A DNA stretch of 64,000 nt from an uncultured Clostridia bacterium (GCA_937894675.1 CALCQO010000045.1:115203-179202), one strand, 5' to 3'; shown: positions 42,422 through 51,365, counted from the first letter of the stretch. Notes: a model not told the origin generated them from the letters alone. Numbers and translations: made by a program.

Positions 42422-42444
42422 CCGCGCCCAGGGGATGGTATAAT
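42415..42444 (+). promoter_or_regulatory. Promoter of the RluA-type gene
   Basis: Plus strand: -35 TTGTCC (42415-42420), 18-base spacer, extended -10 TGGTATAAT (hexamer 42439-42444). Confidence 0.7.
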
Positions 42445-42462
42445 GCCGAAAAGGAGGGTCGT

Positions 42463-43350
42463 ATGGAGCATATTGTCAGCACACAGCAGGCGGGACAGAC
42501 GGTGCGCCAGGTAGCCCTGGGCACGCTGAAGCTGTCCCGGGGGGCGCTGAGCCGGCTGAAGTTTACAGGGGGCATCCGGCTGAACGGGCAGCAGGCGCGC
42601 AGCACCCAGCGGGTGAGCGCCGGGGATGTGCTGTGTTTTGTGCTGACTGAGCCTGATGTGCCCCAGCCCTTGCCCTCCCCCCATCCCCTGATGGCGGTTT
42701 GGGAGGATGAACACCTGCTGATTGCCGACAAGCCCGCGCCGCTGGCGACCCTGCCCTCCAGGCACCAGCAGGGAGAAACCCTGGTAAACCGGGTATACAG
42801 CCACCTAGGCTGCCCCGAACATTTTGTGTACCGGCCGGTGAACCGGCTGGACAAGGGCACCAGCGGGCTGTTGTGTATCGCCAAGGACGCCCACATCCAC
42901 CAGCTGCTGCAGCGGCAGCTGCACACCGGGCTGTTTGAACGGGAGTATCTGGCTGTCTGCCAAGGCGCGCCGCCCGAAGAACAGGGCGTCATCGACCTGC
43001 CCCTGGGCAAGGGCGAGGGCATCCTGCGCAGGGTAGACCCCCAGGGACGAAAGGCCGTTACCCTGTATCAGGTGCTGAGGCGTAAGGGCTCCTATTCCCT
43101 GCTGAAACTGTCGCTGCTGACGGGACGCACCCACCAGATTCGGGCGCATGTAAGCGCCATCGGCTGCCCCATCGTGGGGGATTACCTCTACGGCACCCCT
43201 CACCCTGCATTGCCCGGCCGCTTTGCCCTGCACGCTTTCCATCTGCGCCTGCGCCATCCCATCAGCGGGCAGGACCTCTGCCTTGAATCCCCCTTGCCAA
43301 AGGAACTGCGGAATCTGCTGGAGTATCCCCAGCCGCAAACGAACATTTGA
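42463..43350 (+). CDS. RluA-family RNA pseudouridine synthase
   Basis: 295 aa. S4-like N-terminal domain (LSRLKFTGGIRLNGQQARSTQRVSAGDVL) followed by the synthase fold with catalytic Asp in PVNRLDKGTSGLLCIAKDA (Asn in place of the usual His before Arg), and LLTGRTHQIRAH. Converts uridines in rRNA or tRNA; the site is not predictable. ATG at 42463 behind AAAAGGAGG. Confidence 0.92.
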   Translation: MEHIVSTQQAGQTVRQVALGTLKLSRGALSRLKFTGGIRLNGQQARSTQRVSAGDVLCFVLTEPDVPQPLPSPHPLMAVWEDEHLLIADKPAPLATLPSRHQQGETLVNRVYSHLGCPEHFVYRPVNRLDKGTSGLLCIAKDAHIHQLLQRQLHTGLFEREYLAVCQGAPPEEQGVIDLPLGKGEGILRRVDPQGRKAVTLYQVLRRKGSYSLLKLSLLTGRTHQIRAHVSAIGCPIVGDYLYGTPHPALPGRFALHAFHLRLRHPISGQDLCLESPLPKELRNLLEYPQPQTNI

Positions 43351-43364
43351 ACTGCCTGTAAACA

Positions 43365-43400
43365 CGCTGTTTTCCTGCTTTCTAGTGCAGGAAAACAGCG
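43365..43400. terminator. Hairpin after the RluA-type gene
   Basis: Perfect 14-bp stem CGCTGTTTTCCTGC with an 8-base loop; only a short TTT follows, so termination strength is uncertain. Confidence 0.55.
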
Positions 43401-43450
43401 TTTGCATTCGTTGTATCAGTGAAACCCACAGAAAAGAGGATTGATTTTTG

Positions 43451-44437
43451 ATGAAGAAACTTTTGTCCCTGATGCTGGCAATAGCCCTGCTGTTGTCCCT
43501 GGCGCCTGCCTCGCTGGCTGCAAGCGACAGCTTGAAGGTAGAGATTGTGAAGGAGCTGACCTTCCAGGACTACACCGGAGAGATGGATGCCTTTACCCTG
43601 CTGAACCAGAATGCCTACCCGGTAAACGTTACCATCCAGGTGTACGACCAGGCCGCCAAAGCCAATGTACAGACCCTGCATGTCAGCCTGAACCCCGGCG
43701 ACGCGCCTTTGCCCATCAAGGCCCGGGTGTACAAGAACCTGCCCCGCAAGGGCAGCATCAACCTGTACCGCTACACCATCACCACCCCGGGCGGCTACAA
43801 AAGCGAGGTTTTTGTCGCCCAAAAGTTGATGGATTACAACCAGCAGGGACAGCCCATCTACAACCAGTACCACAATGTACATCTGCGCAACAACACCGCT
43901 TCTTCCTTCGGGCCCCAGTTTCGGGAAGTGACCCCGGGGATGACGGATTTGTGGTACATGTTCACCGCGCTGGATTTAACCGTCCAAGGCCGCCAGACCT
44001 ATGAACTAGTGGCCAGCAACATGTATGTGATTGGCGAAGTGTATGTGGATGTGTACGGCGACACCGTAACCATCTCCTACCGCAACTACTATGATGACCA
44101 GGGCGGCGAAACCAGGACCCGTCAGGAGTTCCTGGGGCTGTACAATTCCTACGCCGATGTGGTGCTGCCCACCGACGTGCCGGTAAAATCCTATGTGAAC
44201 CCGCCCACCAGGTTTGCTTTCGGTATGCCCTTCAGCATCCAGTACGATTTGGGCGGAGACACCAATGTGCTGATGCTGGTGCGCAATGTGGTGGATTACT
44301 GGCGCTTCCCTCTGCCTACGGATACCGAGTTCAGCCGCTTCTGGGCCAACAGCCCCGGCAACAAAGCCATGCGGGAGAGCATGCTTTCCTTTATGGATCC
44401 CATTTTCCCCGCCCTGCCGCCGGAGGGCGGCAAGTAG
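43451..44437 (+). CDS. Secreted protein of unknown function
   Basis: 328 aa. Signal peptide MKKLLSLMLAIALLLSLAPASLA with an AxA site before ASDSL. Mature part is beta-rich (LLNQNAYPVNVTIQVYDQ, ARVYKNLPRKGSINLYRYTITTPGGYKSEVF) and ends in a helical segment; no catalytic motif recognised. Starts at the ATG at 43451 rather than the in-frame TTG just before. Single-gene unit closed by the terminator at 44466-44497. Confidence 0.75.
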   Translation: MKKLLSLMLAIALLLSLAPASLAASDSLKVEIVKELTFQDYTGEMDAFTLLNQNAYPVNVTIQVYDQAAKANVQTLHVSLNPGDAPLPIKARVYKNLPRKGSINLYRYTITTPGGYKSEVFVAQKLMDYNQQGQPIYNQYHNVHLRNNTASSFGPQFREVTPGMTDLWYMFTALDLTVQGRQTYELVASNMYVIGEVYVDVYGDTVTISYRNYYDDQGGETRTRQEFLGLYNSYADVVLPTDVPVKSYVNPPTRFAFGMPFSIQYDLGGDTNVLMLVRNVVDYWRFPLPTDTEFSRFWANSPGNKAMRESMLSFMDPIFPALPPEGGK

Positions 44438-44465
44438 ACAATCGCCGATTCCGAAAGATTTCCGC

Positions 44466-44497
44466 GGGCAACCTGATGAACAGGTTGCCCGTTTTTT
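44466..44497 (+). terminator. Terminator after the secreted-protein gene
   Basis: 10-bp stem GGGCAACCTG-ATGAA-CAGGTTGCCC followed by GT6. Confidence 0.92.
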
Positions 44498-44579
44498 ACA
44501 TTCTTGTTATGAAATATTCACAAAATCATGTATAATAAGGTGTGTCTCTATGGAGACGCGCAAGGAGGATACCGATATC

Positions 44580-46226
44580 ATGGATGATTTGGATAAGAAG
44601 ATAGAAGCGGCCAAGGCGGAAGAGGAAACCATGCCCGCCATGCAGGAGATTGTGCATCAGGAGATCTGGGACACCCTGCCGGAGGAAAAAAAGGACATCG
44701 TGCAGGAGATTGCCCAGGAAGTCGCCGAGGAAAAGGGGGTGCCCCTGGCCAACCCCTTCGCCTGGGAGGAACACCCGGACAACCATGTGATGATGCAGTA
44801 CTTTGAGTGGTACCTGGCCGATGACGGCAACCACTACCAGCGTCTGATTGACGATGTGCCCCATTTGAAGGAAATGGGCGTGGGCGGCGTCTGGCTGCCG
44901 CCGGCGTGCAAGGCGACAGGCACCAACGATGTGGGCTACGGCATCTACGATTTATATGATTTGGGCGAGTTTGACCAGAAGGGCTCGGTGCGCACCAAGT
45001 ACGGCACCAAAAAGCAGTTCCTGTCCGCCATCAAAGCCCTGCAGAAAAGCGGCATCCAGGCTTACGCCGATGTGGTGCTTAACCACAAGGCGGGGGCGGA
45101 CAAGGCGGAAACCTTTAAAGTGGTAATGGTCAGCGAAGACAACCGGGAGCATCAGGTGAGCGAACCCTTTGACATCGACGGCTGGACGGGCTTTACCTTC
45201 CCCGGAAGAAAGAACAGGTATTCCAAATTCAAATGGAACTTCCAGCACTTCACCGCCGTGAACTTTGACAACAAAACAGGCAAGATGGCCATCTACCGCA
45301 TCCTGGGTGAGAACAAGGACTTTTCCGGCAATGTCAACCAGGAGAAGGGCAATTTTGACTACCTGATGTTCTCGGACATCGACTATCGTAACAAGGATGT
45401 TATCGATGAGACATTCGCCTGGTGCGACTGGTTCATCAAGGAGACGGGCATTGACGGCATGCGCATGGACGCCATCAAGCACATCGACTCCAACTTCATG
45501 GGCGCCTTCATCCGCCACGCGAGGCTGACCAGCGATAAACCCATGTACTTCGTGGGCGAGTACTGGCACAACGATGTGGGCGAGTTGAACCATTACATCA
45601 GCCGCACCCGGGATATGACCGCTCTGTTCGACGTGCCGCTGCACTTCCGCTTCAAGGAGGCGGCGGACCGGGGGCGGGATTATGACCTGCGCACCATCTT
45701 CGACTTTACCATGGTGCGGGAGGATCCGCTGAACACCGCCACCTTTGTGGACAACCACGACTCCCAGCCCGGGCAAGCCCTGGAAAGTTGGGTGCAGGAC
45801 TGGTTCAAGCCCCTGGCCTACGCCCTGATTCTGCTGCGCAAGGACGGTTATCCCTGCGTATTCTACGGCGATTATTACGGCATCGGCGGCGAGCACGCCA
45901 TCCCCGGCAAAAGGGATATGCTGGACAGGCTGCTGACCGCCCGCAAATACAACGCCTACGGCGAGCAGTGGGATTACTTTGACGAGCCGGACAGCATCGG
46001 CTGGGTGCGCAAAGGGGACGCCCGCCACCCCAACAGCGGCCTAGCGGTGGTGATGAGCAACGGCGGGGACGCGGTGAAATATATGTCCCTGGGCGAGGAG
46101 CACAAAAACACCACCTGGTACGATACCACCGGCACCATCATGGGCATGATTACCCTGGATGATTCGGGCAGCGCTCACTTCCCCTGCAAGGGCGGCAGCG
46201 TCAGCGTTTTCGTCAAGAAGGTATAA
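44580..46226 (+). CDS. Intracellular alpha-amylase (GH13)
   Basis: 548 aa, no signal peptide, so cytosolic. Residues 1-60 form an acidic helical extension (IEAAKAEEETMPAMQEIVHQ...) before the barrel begins at NHVMMQYFEWYLADDG. Catalytic residues: Asp in GIDGMRMDAIKHI, Glu in YFVGEYWHND, Asp in FVDNHDSQPGQAL, as in Bacillus liquefying amylases (GH13_5). Cleaves alpha-1,4 glucans, probably stored glycogen or imported maltodextrin. ATG at 44580 has AAGGAGG 11 bases upstream; an ATG at 44550 is too near the TATAAT at 44531. Confidence 0.92.
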   Translation: MDDLDKKIEAAKAEEETMPAMQEIVHQEIWDTLPEEKKDIVQEIAQEVAEEKGVPLANPFAWEEHPDNHVMMQYFEWYLADDGNHYQRLIDDVPHLKEMGVGGVWLPPACKATGTNDVGYGIYDLYDLGEFDQKGSVRTKYGTKKQFLSAIKALQKSGIQAYADVVLNHKAGADKAETFKVVMVSEDNREHQVSEPFDIDGWTGFTFPGRKNRYSKFKWNFQHFTAVNFDNKTGKMAIYRILGENKDFSGNVNQEKGNFDYLMFSDIDYRNKDVIDETFAWCDWFIKETGIDGMRMDAIKHIDSNFMGAFIRHARLTSDKPMYFVGEYWHNDVGELNHYISRTRDMTALFDVPLHFRFKEAADRGRDYDLRTIFDFTMVREDPLNTATFVDNHDSQPGQALESWVQDWFKPLAYALILLRKDGYPCVFYGDYYGIGGEHAIPGKRDMLDRLLTARKYNAYGEQWDYFDEPDSIGWVRKGDARHPNSGLAVVMSNGGDAVKYMSLGEEHKNTTWYDTTGTIMGMITLDDSGSAHFPCKGGSVSVFVKKV

Positions 46227-46276
46227 GCAAGCGCCGAGTTTTCACTGGGTACAGAATGATTCTCAAACTTTCCATT

Positions 46277-46314
46277 AAAAGCCGGAACGCCGCGGTCAGC
46301 GGATTCCGGTTTTT
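46277..46314 (+). terminator. Terminator after the amylase gene
   Basis: Imperfect stem AAAAGCCGGAACGCCGC with GCGGATTCCGG, followed by T5. Confidence 0.7.
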
Positions 46315-46349
46315 GCGTCCTGCCCGGCATGGCGCTGCCGCGCAGGTTA

Positions 46350-46358
46350 TGGTATGAT
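46350..46358 (+). promoter_or_regulatory. Extended -10 upstream of the Fe-S aldo/keto reductase
   Basis: TGGTATGAT 32 bases before the ATG. The 11-mer TATGGTATGAT (46348-46358) is identical to the 3' end of the CRISPR repeat. Confidence 0.5.
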
Positions 46359-46390
46359 GCAATCAGCAATCAATATTTGGAGGGTAGGGT

Positions 46391-47539
46391 ATGAAATACC
46401 GTCAGCTTGGCAATACCCAATTACAAGTCAGCGAAGTAGGGCTGGGGTGCGAGGGCATGATTGGCGCCGCGCCCGAGCTGATCCGCCAATTGGTGGACAC
46501 AGCTTTTGACAGCGGCATGAACTTTTTGGACCTCTTCAGCCCTGACCCGGCTGTGCGCAGCACCCTGCGCGAATGCCTACAGGGACGGCGGGACAGGATG
46601 TACATCCAGGGCCACATCGGGGTTTGCTGGCAGGACAACCAGTACCTGCGCACCCGGGAAGAGAATTTGGTTACCGCGTCCTTTGAGGACTTGCTGCGAC
46701 GCCTAGAAACGCCCTATCTGGACGTGGGCATGATTCACTATGTGGACAATCAGACCGATTTTGATCTGGTATTCAACGGTTGGCTGATGCCTTATGTGCA
46801 GGACTTGAAAAAGGCCGGGCGCATCCGCTATACGGGGCTTAGCTCCCACAACCCGGAAATCGCCCTGCAGGCGGTGAAAACCGGGCTGATTGACGTGCTG
46901 ATGTTCAGCGTGAACCCATGCTACGACCTGCAGCCGCCCAGGGAAGAGTTTGACGATGTGTGGACGCCCAAAAACTATGAACAGCCCCTGACCAACATCG
47001 ACCCCGTCCGGGATACCCTGTACAAGACCTGTGAAGCAATGGGCGTTGGCATCGTGGTGATGAAGGCCTTTGGCGGGGGCGATTTGCTCAGCGACAAATG
47101 GTCGCCCTTTGGCAAGGCGATGACGCCGGAGCACTGCCTCCACTACGCCCTGACCCGCCCGGCCGCCGCCTGCGTGGTGGGCGGTTTCCGCAGCAGCCAG
47201 GAGGTTGCCCAGGCAGGCGCCTACTCCGAACTGCCCGACAGCCAGCGGGACTACGCCGCCTTCCTGAAGGATGTGCCCCTGCACCGCTATGAGGGCAAGT
47301 GCATCTACTGCGGCCACTGCGCCCCCTGCGTGGTGGGCATCGACATCGCCATGGTGAACAAATTCAACGACCTGGCCAAGGTGCAGGACTTCGTGCCCGA
47401 CAGCGTCCGCGGCCACTATGAAGCCCTTGACCACCACGGCAGCGAGTGCATCGCCTGCGGCCAATGCCTAGAAAACTGCCCCTTCCAGGTGCCCATCATC
47501 GAAAAGATGGCGGAAGCCGCGGAGACATTTGGGCGGTAA
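46391..47539 (+). CDS. Aldo/keto reductase-fold protein with two 4Fe-4S motifs
   Basis: 382 aa. Reductase barrel (RQLGNTQLQVSEVGLGCEGM onward) plus C-terminal ferredoxin-like part with CIYCGHCAPC and CIACGQCLENCPF, enough for two clusters. The usual AKR tetrad is incomplete: the Asp/Tyr segment reads LDLFSPDPAVRSTL without Tyr, and the Lys strand reads MYIQGHIG; the His strand (GMIHYVDN) is kept. This matches a clostridial subgroup that may not be a classical carbonyl reductase. ATG behind GGAGGG; single gene, terminator at 47609-47641. Confidence 0.85.
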   Translation: MKYRQLGNTQLQVSEVGLGCEGMIGAAPELIRQLVDTAFDSGMNFLDLFSPDPAVRSTLRECLQGRRDRMYIQGHIGVCWQDNQYLRTREENLVTASFEDLLRRLETPYLDVGMIHYVDNQTDFDLVFNGWLMPYVQDLKKAGRIRYTGLSSHNPEIALQAVKTGLIDVLMFSVNPCYDLQPPREEFDDVWTPKNYEQPLTNIDPVRDTLYKTCEAMGVGIVVMKAFGGGDLLSDKWSPFGKAMTPEHCLHYALTRPAAACVVGGFRSSQEVAQAGAYSELPDSQRDYAAFLKDVPLHRYEGKCIYCGHCAPCVVGIDIAMVNKFNDLAKVQDFVPDSVRGHYEALDHHGSECIACGQCLENCPFQVPIIEKMAEAAETFGR

Positions 47540-47608
47540 ACAAGAAGTAGGCTGTTTTTATCTTTCATGGTTTGCCATTTCGATTTTCTTACGCCAATCA
47601 GAAACGAT

Positions 47609-47641
47609 AACGGGTTATGTGAAGCACATAACCCGTTTTTT
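47609..47641 (+). terminator. Terminator after the Fe-S aldo/keto reductase gene
   Basis: 12-bp stem AACGGGTTATGT-GAAGC-complement followed by T6. Confidence 0.88.
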
Positions 47642-47660
47642 ATCGAAAAGATTCCGCACT

Positions 47661-47676
47661 TTTGACCTGGGTCAAA
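47661..47676 (+). promoter_or_regulatory. Crp/Fnr-type operator TTTGACC-N2-GGTCAAA
   Basis: Perfect 7-bp inverted repeat upstream of the metal ATPase operon, resembling FNR/DNR-type boxes (TTGAC-N4-GTCAA). A -10-like TAAGAT at 47698-47703 puts its centre about 41.5 bases before the likely start, the class II activator position. Regulator identity is inferred. Confidence 0.6.
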
Positions 47677-47731
47677 GTATCTTTGTCTGTTCTGCGGTAA
47701 GATAAAGCCATCAAGAGGAAAGCAGGTTTTT

Positions 47732-48037
47732 ATGATGAAAGAGCAGAGCAAGTTTTTTGATGTTTCCAAAGCCCATTTGAAGACCCTGGGGGTGTATGTG
47801 CCGGTGGTGGACCGGGTGCACGGCGCCCATCATCCTGAATTTCACGAGGTGCGGCGGCTGTTTGACATGATGGCGGACAAAATCGGCAAGGCGGGCAAGG
47901 ACATTCCCCAGCTGACAGAAGAATTTCTGCAGCTGCGCCAGGTGACCGACTCCTACAAGGTACCGGGGGATGTCTGCGAGAGCTACGAGGCAGTGTATAA
48001 AATGCTGGCGGAAATAGATCAAGCCTATCACGGATAA
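47732..48037 (+). CDS. Small His-rich protein of the metal operon, unknown
   Basis: 101 aa, helical, cytosolic. The segment VVDRVHGAHHPEFHEVRRLFDMM resembles a HHPEL-type motif of iron-sulfur repair/hemerythrin-like proteins, with four His in nine residues, which could bind metal; the rest of a hemerythrin domain is absent. First gene of an operon with a P1B ATPase and an HMA protein, behind a Fnr-like box. A role in iron or redox-linked metal handling is inferred. Confidence 0.6.
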   Translation: MMKEQSKFFDVSKAHLKTLGVYVPVVDRVHGAHHPEFHEVRRLFDMMADKIGKAGKDIPQLTEEFLQLRQVTDSYKVPGDVCESYEAVYKMLAEIDQAYHG

Positions 48038-48048
48038 GGGGGGATAAC

Positions 48049-49902
48049 ATGCAGCGCACGATACTCAGGAACAAGAAACTCATTACACTCATCAGCGGCA
48101 TTTTGGTCGCCGCGGCGTTTGCAAGCCACTACTTGCTGCACAACGGCCCCCTCGCGGAAGGGCTGATGCTGGCAGCCTCCATCATCGGCGTGCTTCCCAT
48201 CGCGCTGCAAGCCTACCAGGCGCTTCGGGTAAAAGTGGTAAGCATCGACGTGCTGGTAACCATCGCCGTCATCGGCGCGTTGGTAATTGGCAACTATGAA
48301 GAATCCGCCGTGGTTACCTTCCTCTTCCTCTTTGGGGATTACCTGGAACTGCGCACGCTGAACAAGACCCGCTCCGCCATACGGGAGCTGACCCAGATGG
48401 CCCCTGAGAGCGCGCTGAAGCAGATGGAAGACGGCAGTTATCAGGAAGTGCTGATTGATGAAGTGGACATCGGCGACAACCTGCGGGTGCTGACCGGCGC
48501 CAAGGTGCCGGTGGACGGCCGGGTGCTGACCGGCGAAGGCCATGTGAACGAGGCGAGCATCACAGGCGAAGCGGTGCCTGTGAGCAAGCATGAGGGAGAC
48601 TCGGTGTTCGCCGGAACCATTCTGGACAACGGCACCCTGCACATCGTGGCGGACCGGGTGGGCGAGGACACGACCTTTGGCCGCATCATCGAGCTGGTGG
48701 AGGAAGCCCAGGACGCCAAATCCGAAGCGGAGCGCTTCATCGACCGATTCGCCAAGTGGTATACACCCGCGGTGCTGGTGCTGGCGCTTGTCGTATGTCT
48801 CGTGACCCGCAACATCGAACTGGCCATCACCATTCTTGTACTGGGCTGCCCCGGGGCGCTGGTCATCGGCGTACCGGTATCCAATGTGGCCGGCATCGGC
48901 AACGGCGCGCGCCATGGGGTGCTGCTGAAGGGCAGCGAAGTCATCCACGACTTCAGCCGGGTAGACACGATGGTGTTCGATAAAACCGGTACCCTGACCA
49001 TCGGCCGCCCCAAGGTGGCGGAAGTGAAGCACTACCATGAAGAACAGGACGAGACCCGGGCCCTGATCTACAGCGTGGAAAGCCAGTCCGACCATCCCCT
49101 GGCAAGGGCAATCGTTGAGCACTTATCAGACATGACCCCCTACCCGGTGGAAAAGACCGATGTGGTGAAGGGCGGCGGCATCGTCGCCCAGGTGAACGGC
49201 CAGCGGGTGGCGGTGGGCAACCTGGCTTTGATGCAGCAGGAAGGGGTTGCCATCAGCGAATCGGCCATGGACGACATCGCCGCCATGGAAAAAGCAGGTC
49301 AATCCATCGTGATGACCAGCGTGGAAGGCCAATTGCGCGCCCTAGTGGGCATCCGGGATCAGCTGCGCCCCAAGGTAAAGGAAGACCTGCAGCGCCTAAA
49401 GCGCATGGGTGTCAAGCACCTGGTGCTGCTGTCCGGTGATAACCAGGGTACGGTGGACCTGGTGGCCAGCGAACTGGGGCTGACGGAAGCCCACGGCCAC
49501 ATGCTGCCTGAAGACAAGGCCGCCTACATCAAGGACCTGCAGAAGCAGGGGCGCATCGTGGCCTTCGTAGGCGACGGCGTGAACGACAGTCCCTCCCTCG
49601 CCCTGGCCCAAATCGGCATCGCCATGGGCAGCGGCACCGACATCGCCATTGAAACAAGCGATGTGGTGCTGATGAACTCCGACTTCAGCCGCCTGCCCCA
49701 CGCCTTGGGCCTGGCCAAAGCCACCGCCTTCAACATGCTGCAGAACATCGTCATCGCCATCGGCGTGGTGCTGGTGCTGCTCTTCAGCCTCTTCTTCAGC
49801 ACCTGGATGAACATGTCCATCGGCATGCTGGTGCACGAAGCCAGCATCCTGGTTGTTATCCTCAACGGCATGCGCCTGCTGCGCTACAAGCCGCGGGCAT
49901 AA
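48049..49902 (+). CDS. Heavy-metal P1B-type ATPase with CPG motif
   Basis: 617 aa metal-transporting ATPase without an N-terminal metal-binding domain. Membrane helices at about 11-30, 37-58, 66-98, 238-275 and two at the C-terminus. Actuator TGEAVPVSK, phosphorylation site VFDKTGTLTIG, SDHPLARA, GDGVNDSPSLA. The ion-site motif in helix 6 is CPGAL, not CPC or SPC, and the last helix has LVHEASILVVILNGMRLL, closest to the HEGxT of P1B-4 (Co/Fe) pumps. Probably exports a divalent metal; which one is open. RBS GGGGGG; 30 bases before the HMA gene. Confidence 0.88.
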   Translation: MQRTILRNKKLITLISGILVAAAFASHYLLHNGPLAEGLMLAASIIGVLPIALQAYQALRVKVVSIDVLVTIAVIGALVIGNYEESAVVTFLFLFGDYLELRTLNKTRSAIRELTQMAPESALKQMEDGSYQEVLIDEVDIGDNLRVLTGAKVPVDGRVLTGEGHVNEASITGEAVPVSKHEGDSVFAGTILDNGTLHIVADRVGEDTTFGRIIELVEEAQDAKSEAERFIDRFAKWYTPAVLVLALVVCLVTRNIELAITILVLGCPGALVIGVPVSNVAGIGNGARHGVLLKGSEVIHDFSRVDTMVFDKTGTLTIGRPKVAEVKHYHEEQDETRALIYSVESQSDHPLARAIVEHLSDMTPYPVEKTDVVKGGGIVAQVNGQRVAVGNLALMQQEGVAISESAMDDIAAMEKAGQSIVMTSVEGQLRALVGIRDQLRPKVKEDLQRLKRMGVKHLVLLSGDNQGTVDLVASELGLTEAHGHMLPEDKAAYIKDLQKQGRIVAFVGDGVNDSPSLALAQIGIAMGSGTDIAIETSDVVLMNSDFSRLPHALGLAKATAFNMLQNIVIAIGVVLVLLFSLFFSTWMNMSIGMLVHEASILVVILNGMRLLRYKPRA

Positions 49903-49932
49903 CAAAGAACCATACAGAAAAGGAGAATCATC

Positions 49933-50154
49933 ATGAAAAAAGCAACCATCCAGCTGGAAACCCTCACCTGCCCCTCCTGCATGACCAAGATTGAGGCCGC
50001 CCTGAAAGGCCTGGAGGGCGTCAACAAGGACACCCTGAGCGTCTCCTTCAATACCAGCAAGGCCAAGGTGGACTATGACGACAGCAAAGTCGCCATCGAG
50101 GACATCACTAAGCGGATCACCGATTTGGGCTACGAAGTGAAAAAACCCAGGTGA
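49933..50154 (+). CDS. HMA-domain metallochaperone-like protein
   Basis: 73 aa ferredoxin-like HMA domain: ATIQLETLTCPSCMTKIEAALKGLEGV with CPSC as the metal-binding pair (Leu-Thr in place of the usual Gly-Met before it), and the C-terminal ITDLGYEV. It probably supplies, as a separate protein, the metal-binding domain missing from the ATPase. Behind AAAAGGAG; operon ends at the hairpin 50202-50236. Confidence 0.85.
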   Translation: MKKATIQLETLTCPSCMTKIEAALKGLEGVNKDTLSVSFNTSKAKVDYDDSKVAIEDITKRITDLGYEVKKPR

Positions 50155-50201
50155 AGGATCTGTAAGTTGACATCGAACTAGGAACAGAAAGTTGAAAGGA
50201 A

Positions 50202-50240
50202 AGCCCTCTCTCCGGCAGGTTGCGGGAGAGAGGGCTCTTT
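50202..50240. terminator. Terminator of the metal operon
   Basis: 12-bp stem AGCCCTCTCTCC with GGGAGAGAGGGCT, then CTTTCG; lies between two convergent operons. Confidence 0.75.
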
Positions 50241-50260
50241 CGTTGCTTAAATTGTAATAA

Positions 50261-51364
50261 CTACACCAGTTGACGCCGGTTACGCTCGGCTTCCAGCTCT
50301 TCCGAGTCGGCGGCGTACCACATGGCGCCAGGGAAGCGGAGGTAGCAGGTCTCGCCCTGGGCAAACTCGTTGCGGTGGGGCGTCTGAATCTTGATGACAG
50401 CGTCCCCCACTTTTACCAGGTATTCGGCATGGTTGGTCAGGAAACTGCGCTTGACAACCTCGGAGGGGTAGCCGGAGGTTCTGTTCATGTCAATCTGGTT
50501 GGGGCGGGTGGCCATAATCATTCGGGATTCTGCATTAGCAGGAACCTCCACCGGCAGGGCATTCTCAGGATCGCCTTCCGGATACGCCTTTCCATCCCGT
50601 ATGTTGACATAGGTGAAAGTGGACAGACCCAGGAACTTGTGCACGAACTGGTTGATGGGCTGGTTGTACAGTTCTGTGGGGGTGCCTACCTGAATCACCT
50701 TGCCCATGTCCATCACCATCATCCGGTCGGACAGCGCCATGGCTTCCGACTGATCGTGGGTAACAAAGACGATGGTGAAGTTGAACTCCTTCTGCAACTC
50801 CTTGATTTCAAAGCGCATGCTTTCCCGCAACTTGGGGTCCAAATTGCTCAGGGGCTCATCCAGCAGCATGACTTCCGGATTGGTAACAATGGCCCGAGCC
50901 AGGGCGATGCGCTGCTGCTGGCCGCCGGACAGGGAGCCGGGGAACACCTTCTCCATACCGTCCAGGCTGGTGTGTTTGAGGGCTTTGGCGACGCGCTCGT
51001 GCATCTGAGCCTTGTCCACTTTGCGCACCTTCAGGGGGAAGGCGACATTTTCAAAGATGTTCAGGTGAGGCCAAACAGCAAAGGACTGAAACACCATACC
51101 CAGACCACGCTCTTCAGGCGGGACATACAGATTCTTGGATTTGACGGACACAGGCCTGCCGCAAAGGTGGATTTCCCCTTCCGTCAGGTCTTCAAAACCG
51201 GCTATCATCCTAAGGGTAGTGGTTTTGCCGCAGCCGGAGGGGCCCAGGAAGGAAAAGCATTCCCCTTTCTGGATGGTAAGGTTGAGGTTATCTACCGCTG
51301 TTACGGTGCCCAGGGTTTTTGTGGTGAAGTTTTTTGTAACATTCTTTAATACTATCTGATCCAT
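50261..51364 (-). CDS. ABC importer ATPase, FbpC/PotA type (second copy)
   Basis: 367 aa. Walker A FLGPSGCGKTTTLRM, signature SLSGGQQQRIALARA, Walker B VMLLDEPLSNLD, and a C-terminal TOBE-like domain with FTYVNIRDGKAYP. ATG at 51364 sits right after the permease stop. It is the second ATPase of the same operon; with one two-domain permease, the two ATPases may form a heterodimer or replace one another. Confidence 0.9.
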   Translation of the reverse strand: MDQIVLKNVTKNFTTKTLGTVTAVDNLNLTIQKGECFSFLGPSGCGKTTTLRMIAGFEDLTEGEIHLCGRPVSVKSKNLYVPPEERGLGMVFQSFAVWPHLNIFENVAFPLKVRKVDKAQMHERVAKALKHTSLDGMEKVFPGSLSGGQQQRIALARAIVTNPEVMLLDEPLSNLDPKLRESMRFEIKELQKEFNFTIVFVTHDQSEAMALSDRMMVMDMGKVIQVGTPTELYNQPINQFVHKFLGLSTFTYVNIRDGKAYPEGDPENALPVEVPANAESRMIMATRPNQIDMNRTSGYPSEVVKRSFLTNHAEYLVKVGDAVIKIQTPHRNEFAQGETCYLRFPGAMWYAADSEELEAERNRRQLV

Positions 51365-51365
51365 A

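Noticed and set aside
44286..44579. N-terminal extension of the alpha-amylase gene to 44286
   Set aside because: It overlaps the secreted-protein gene in another frame and crosses a strong terminator; AAGGAGG supports the ATG at 44580.
48028..49122. 364-aa minus-strand frame opposite the P-type ATPase
   Set aside because: Antisense to a gene with all P-type ATPase motifs and a good RBS.
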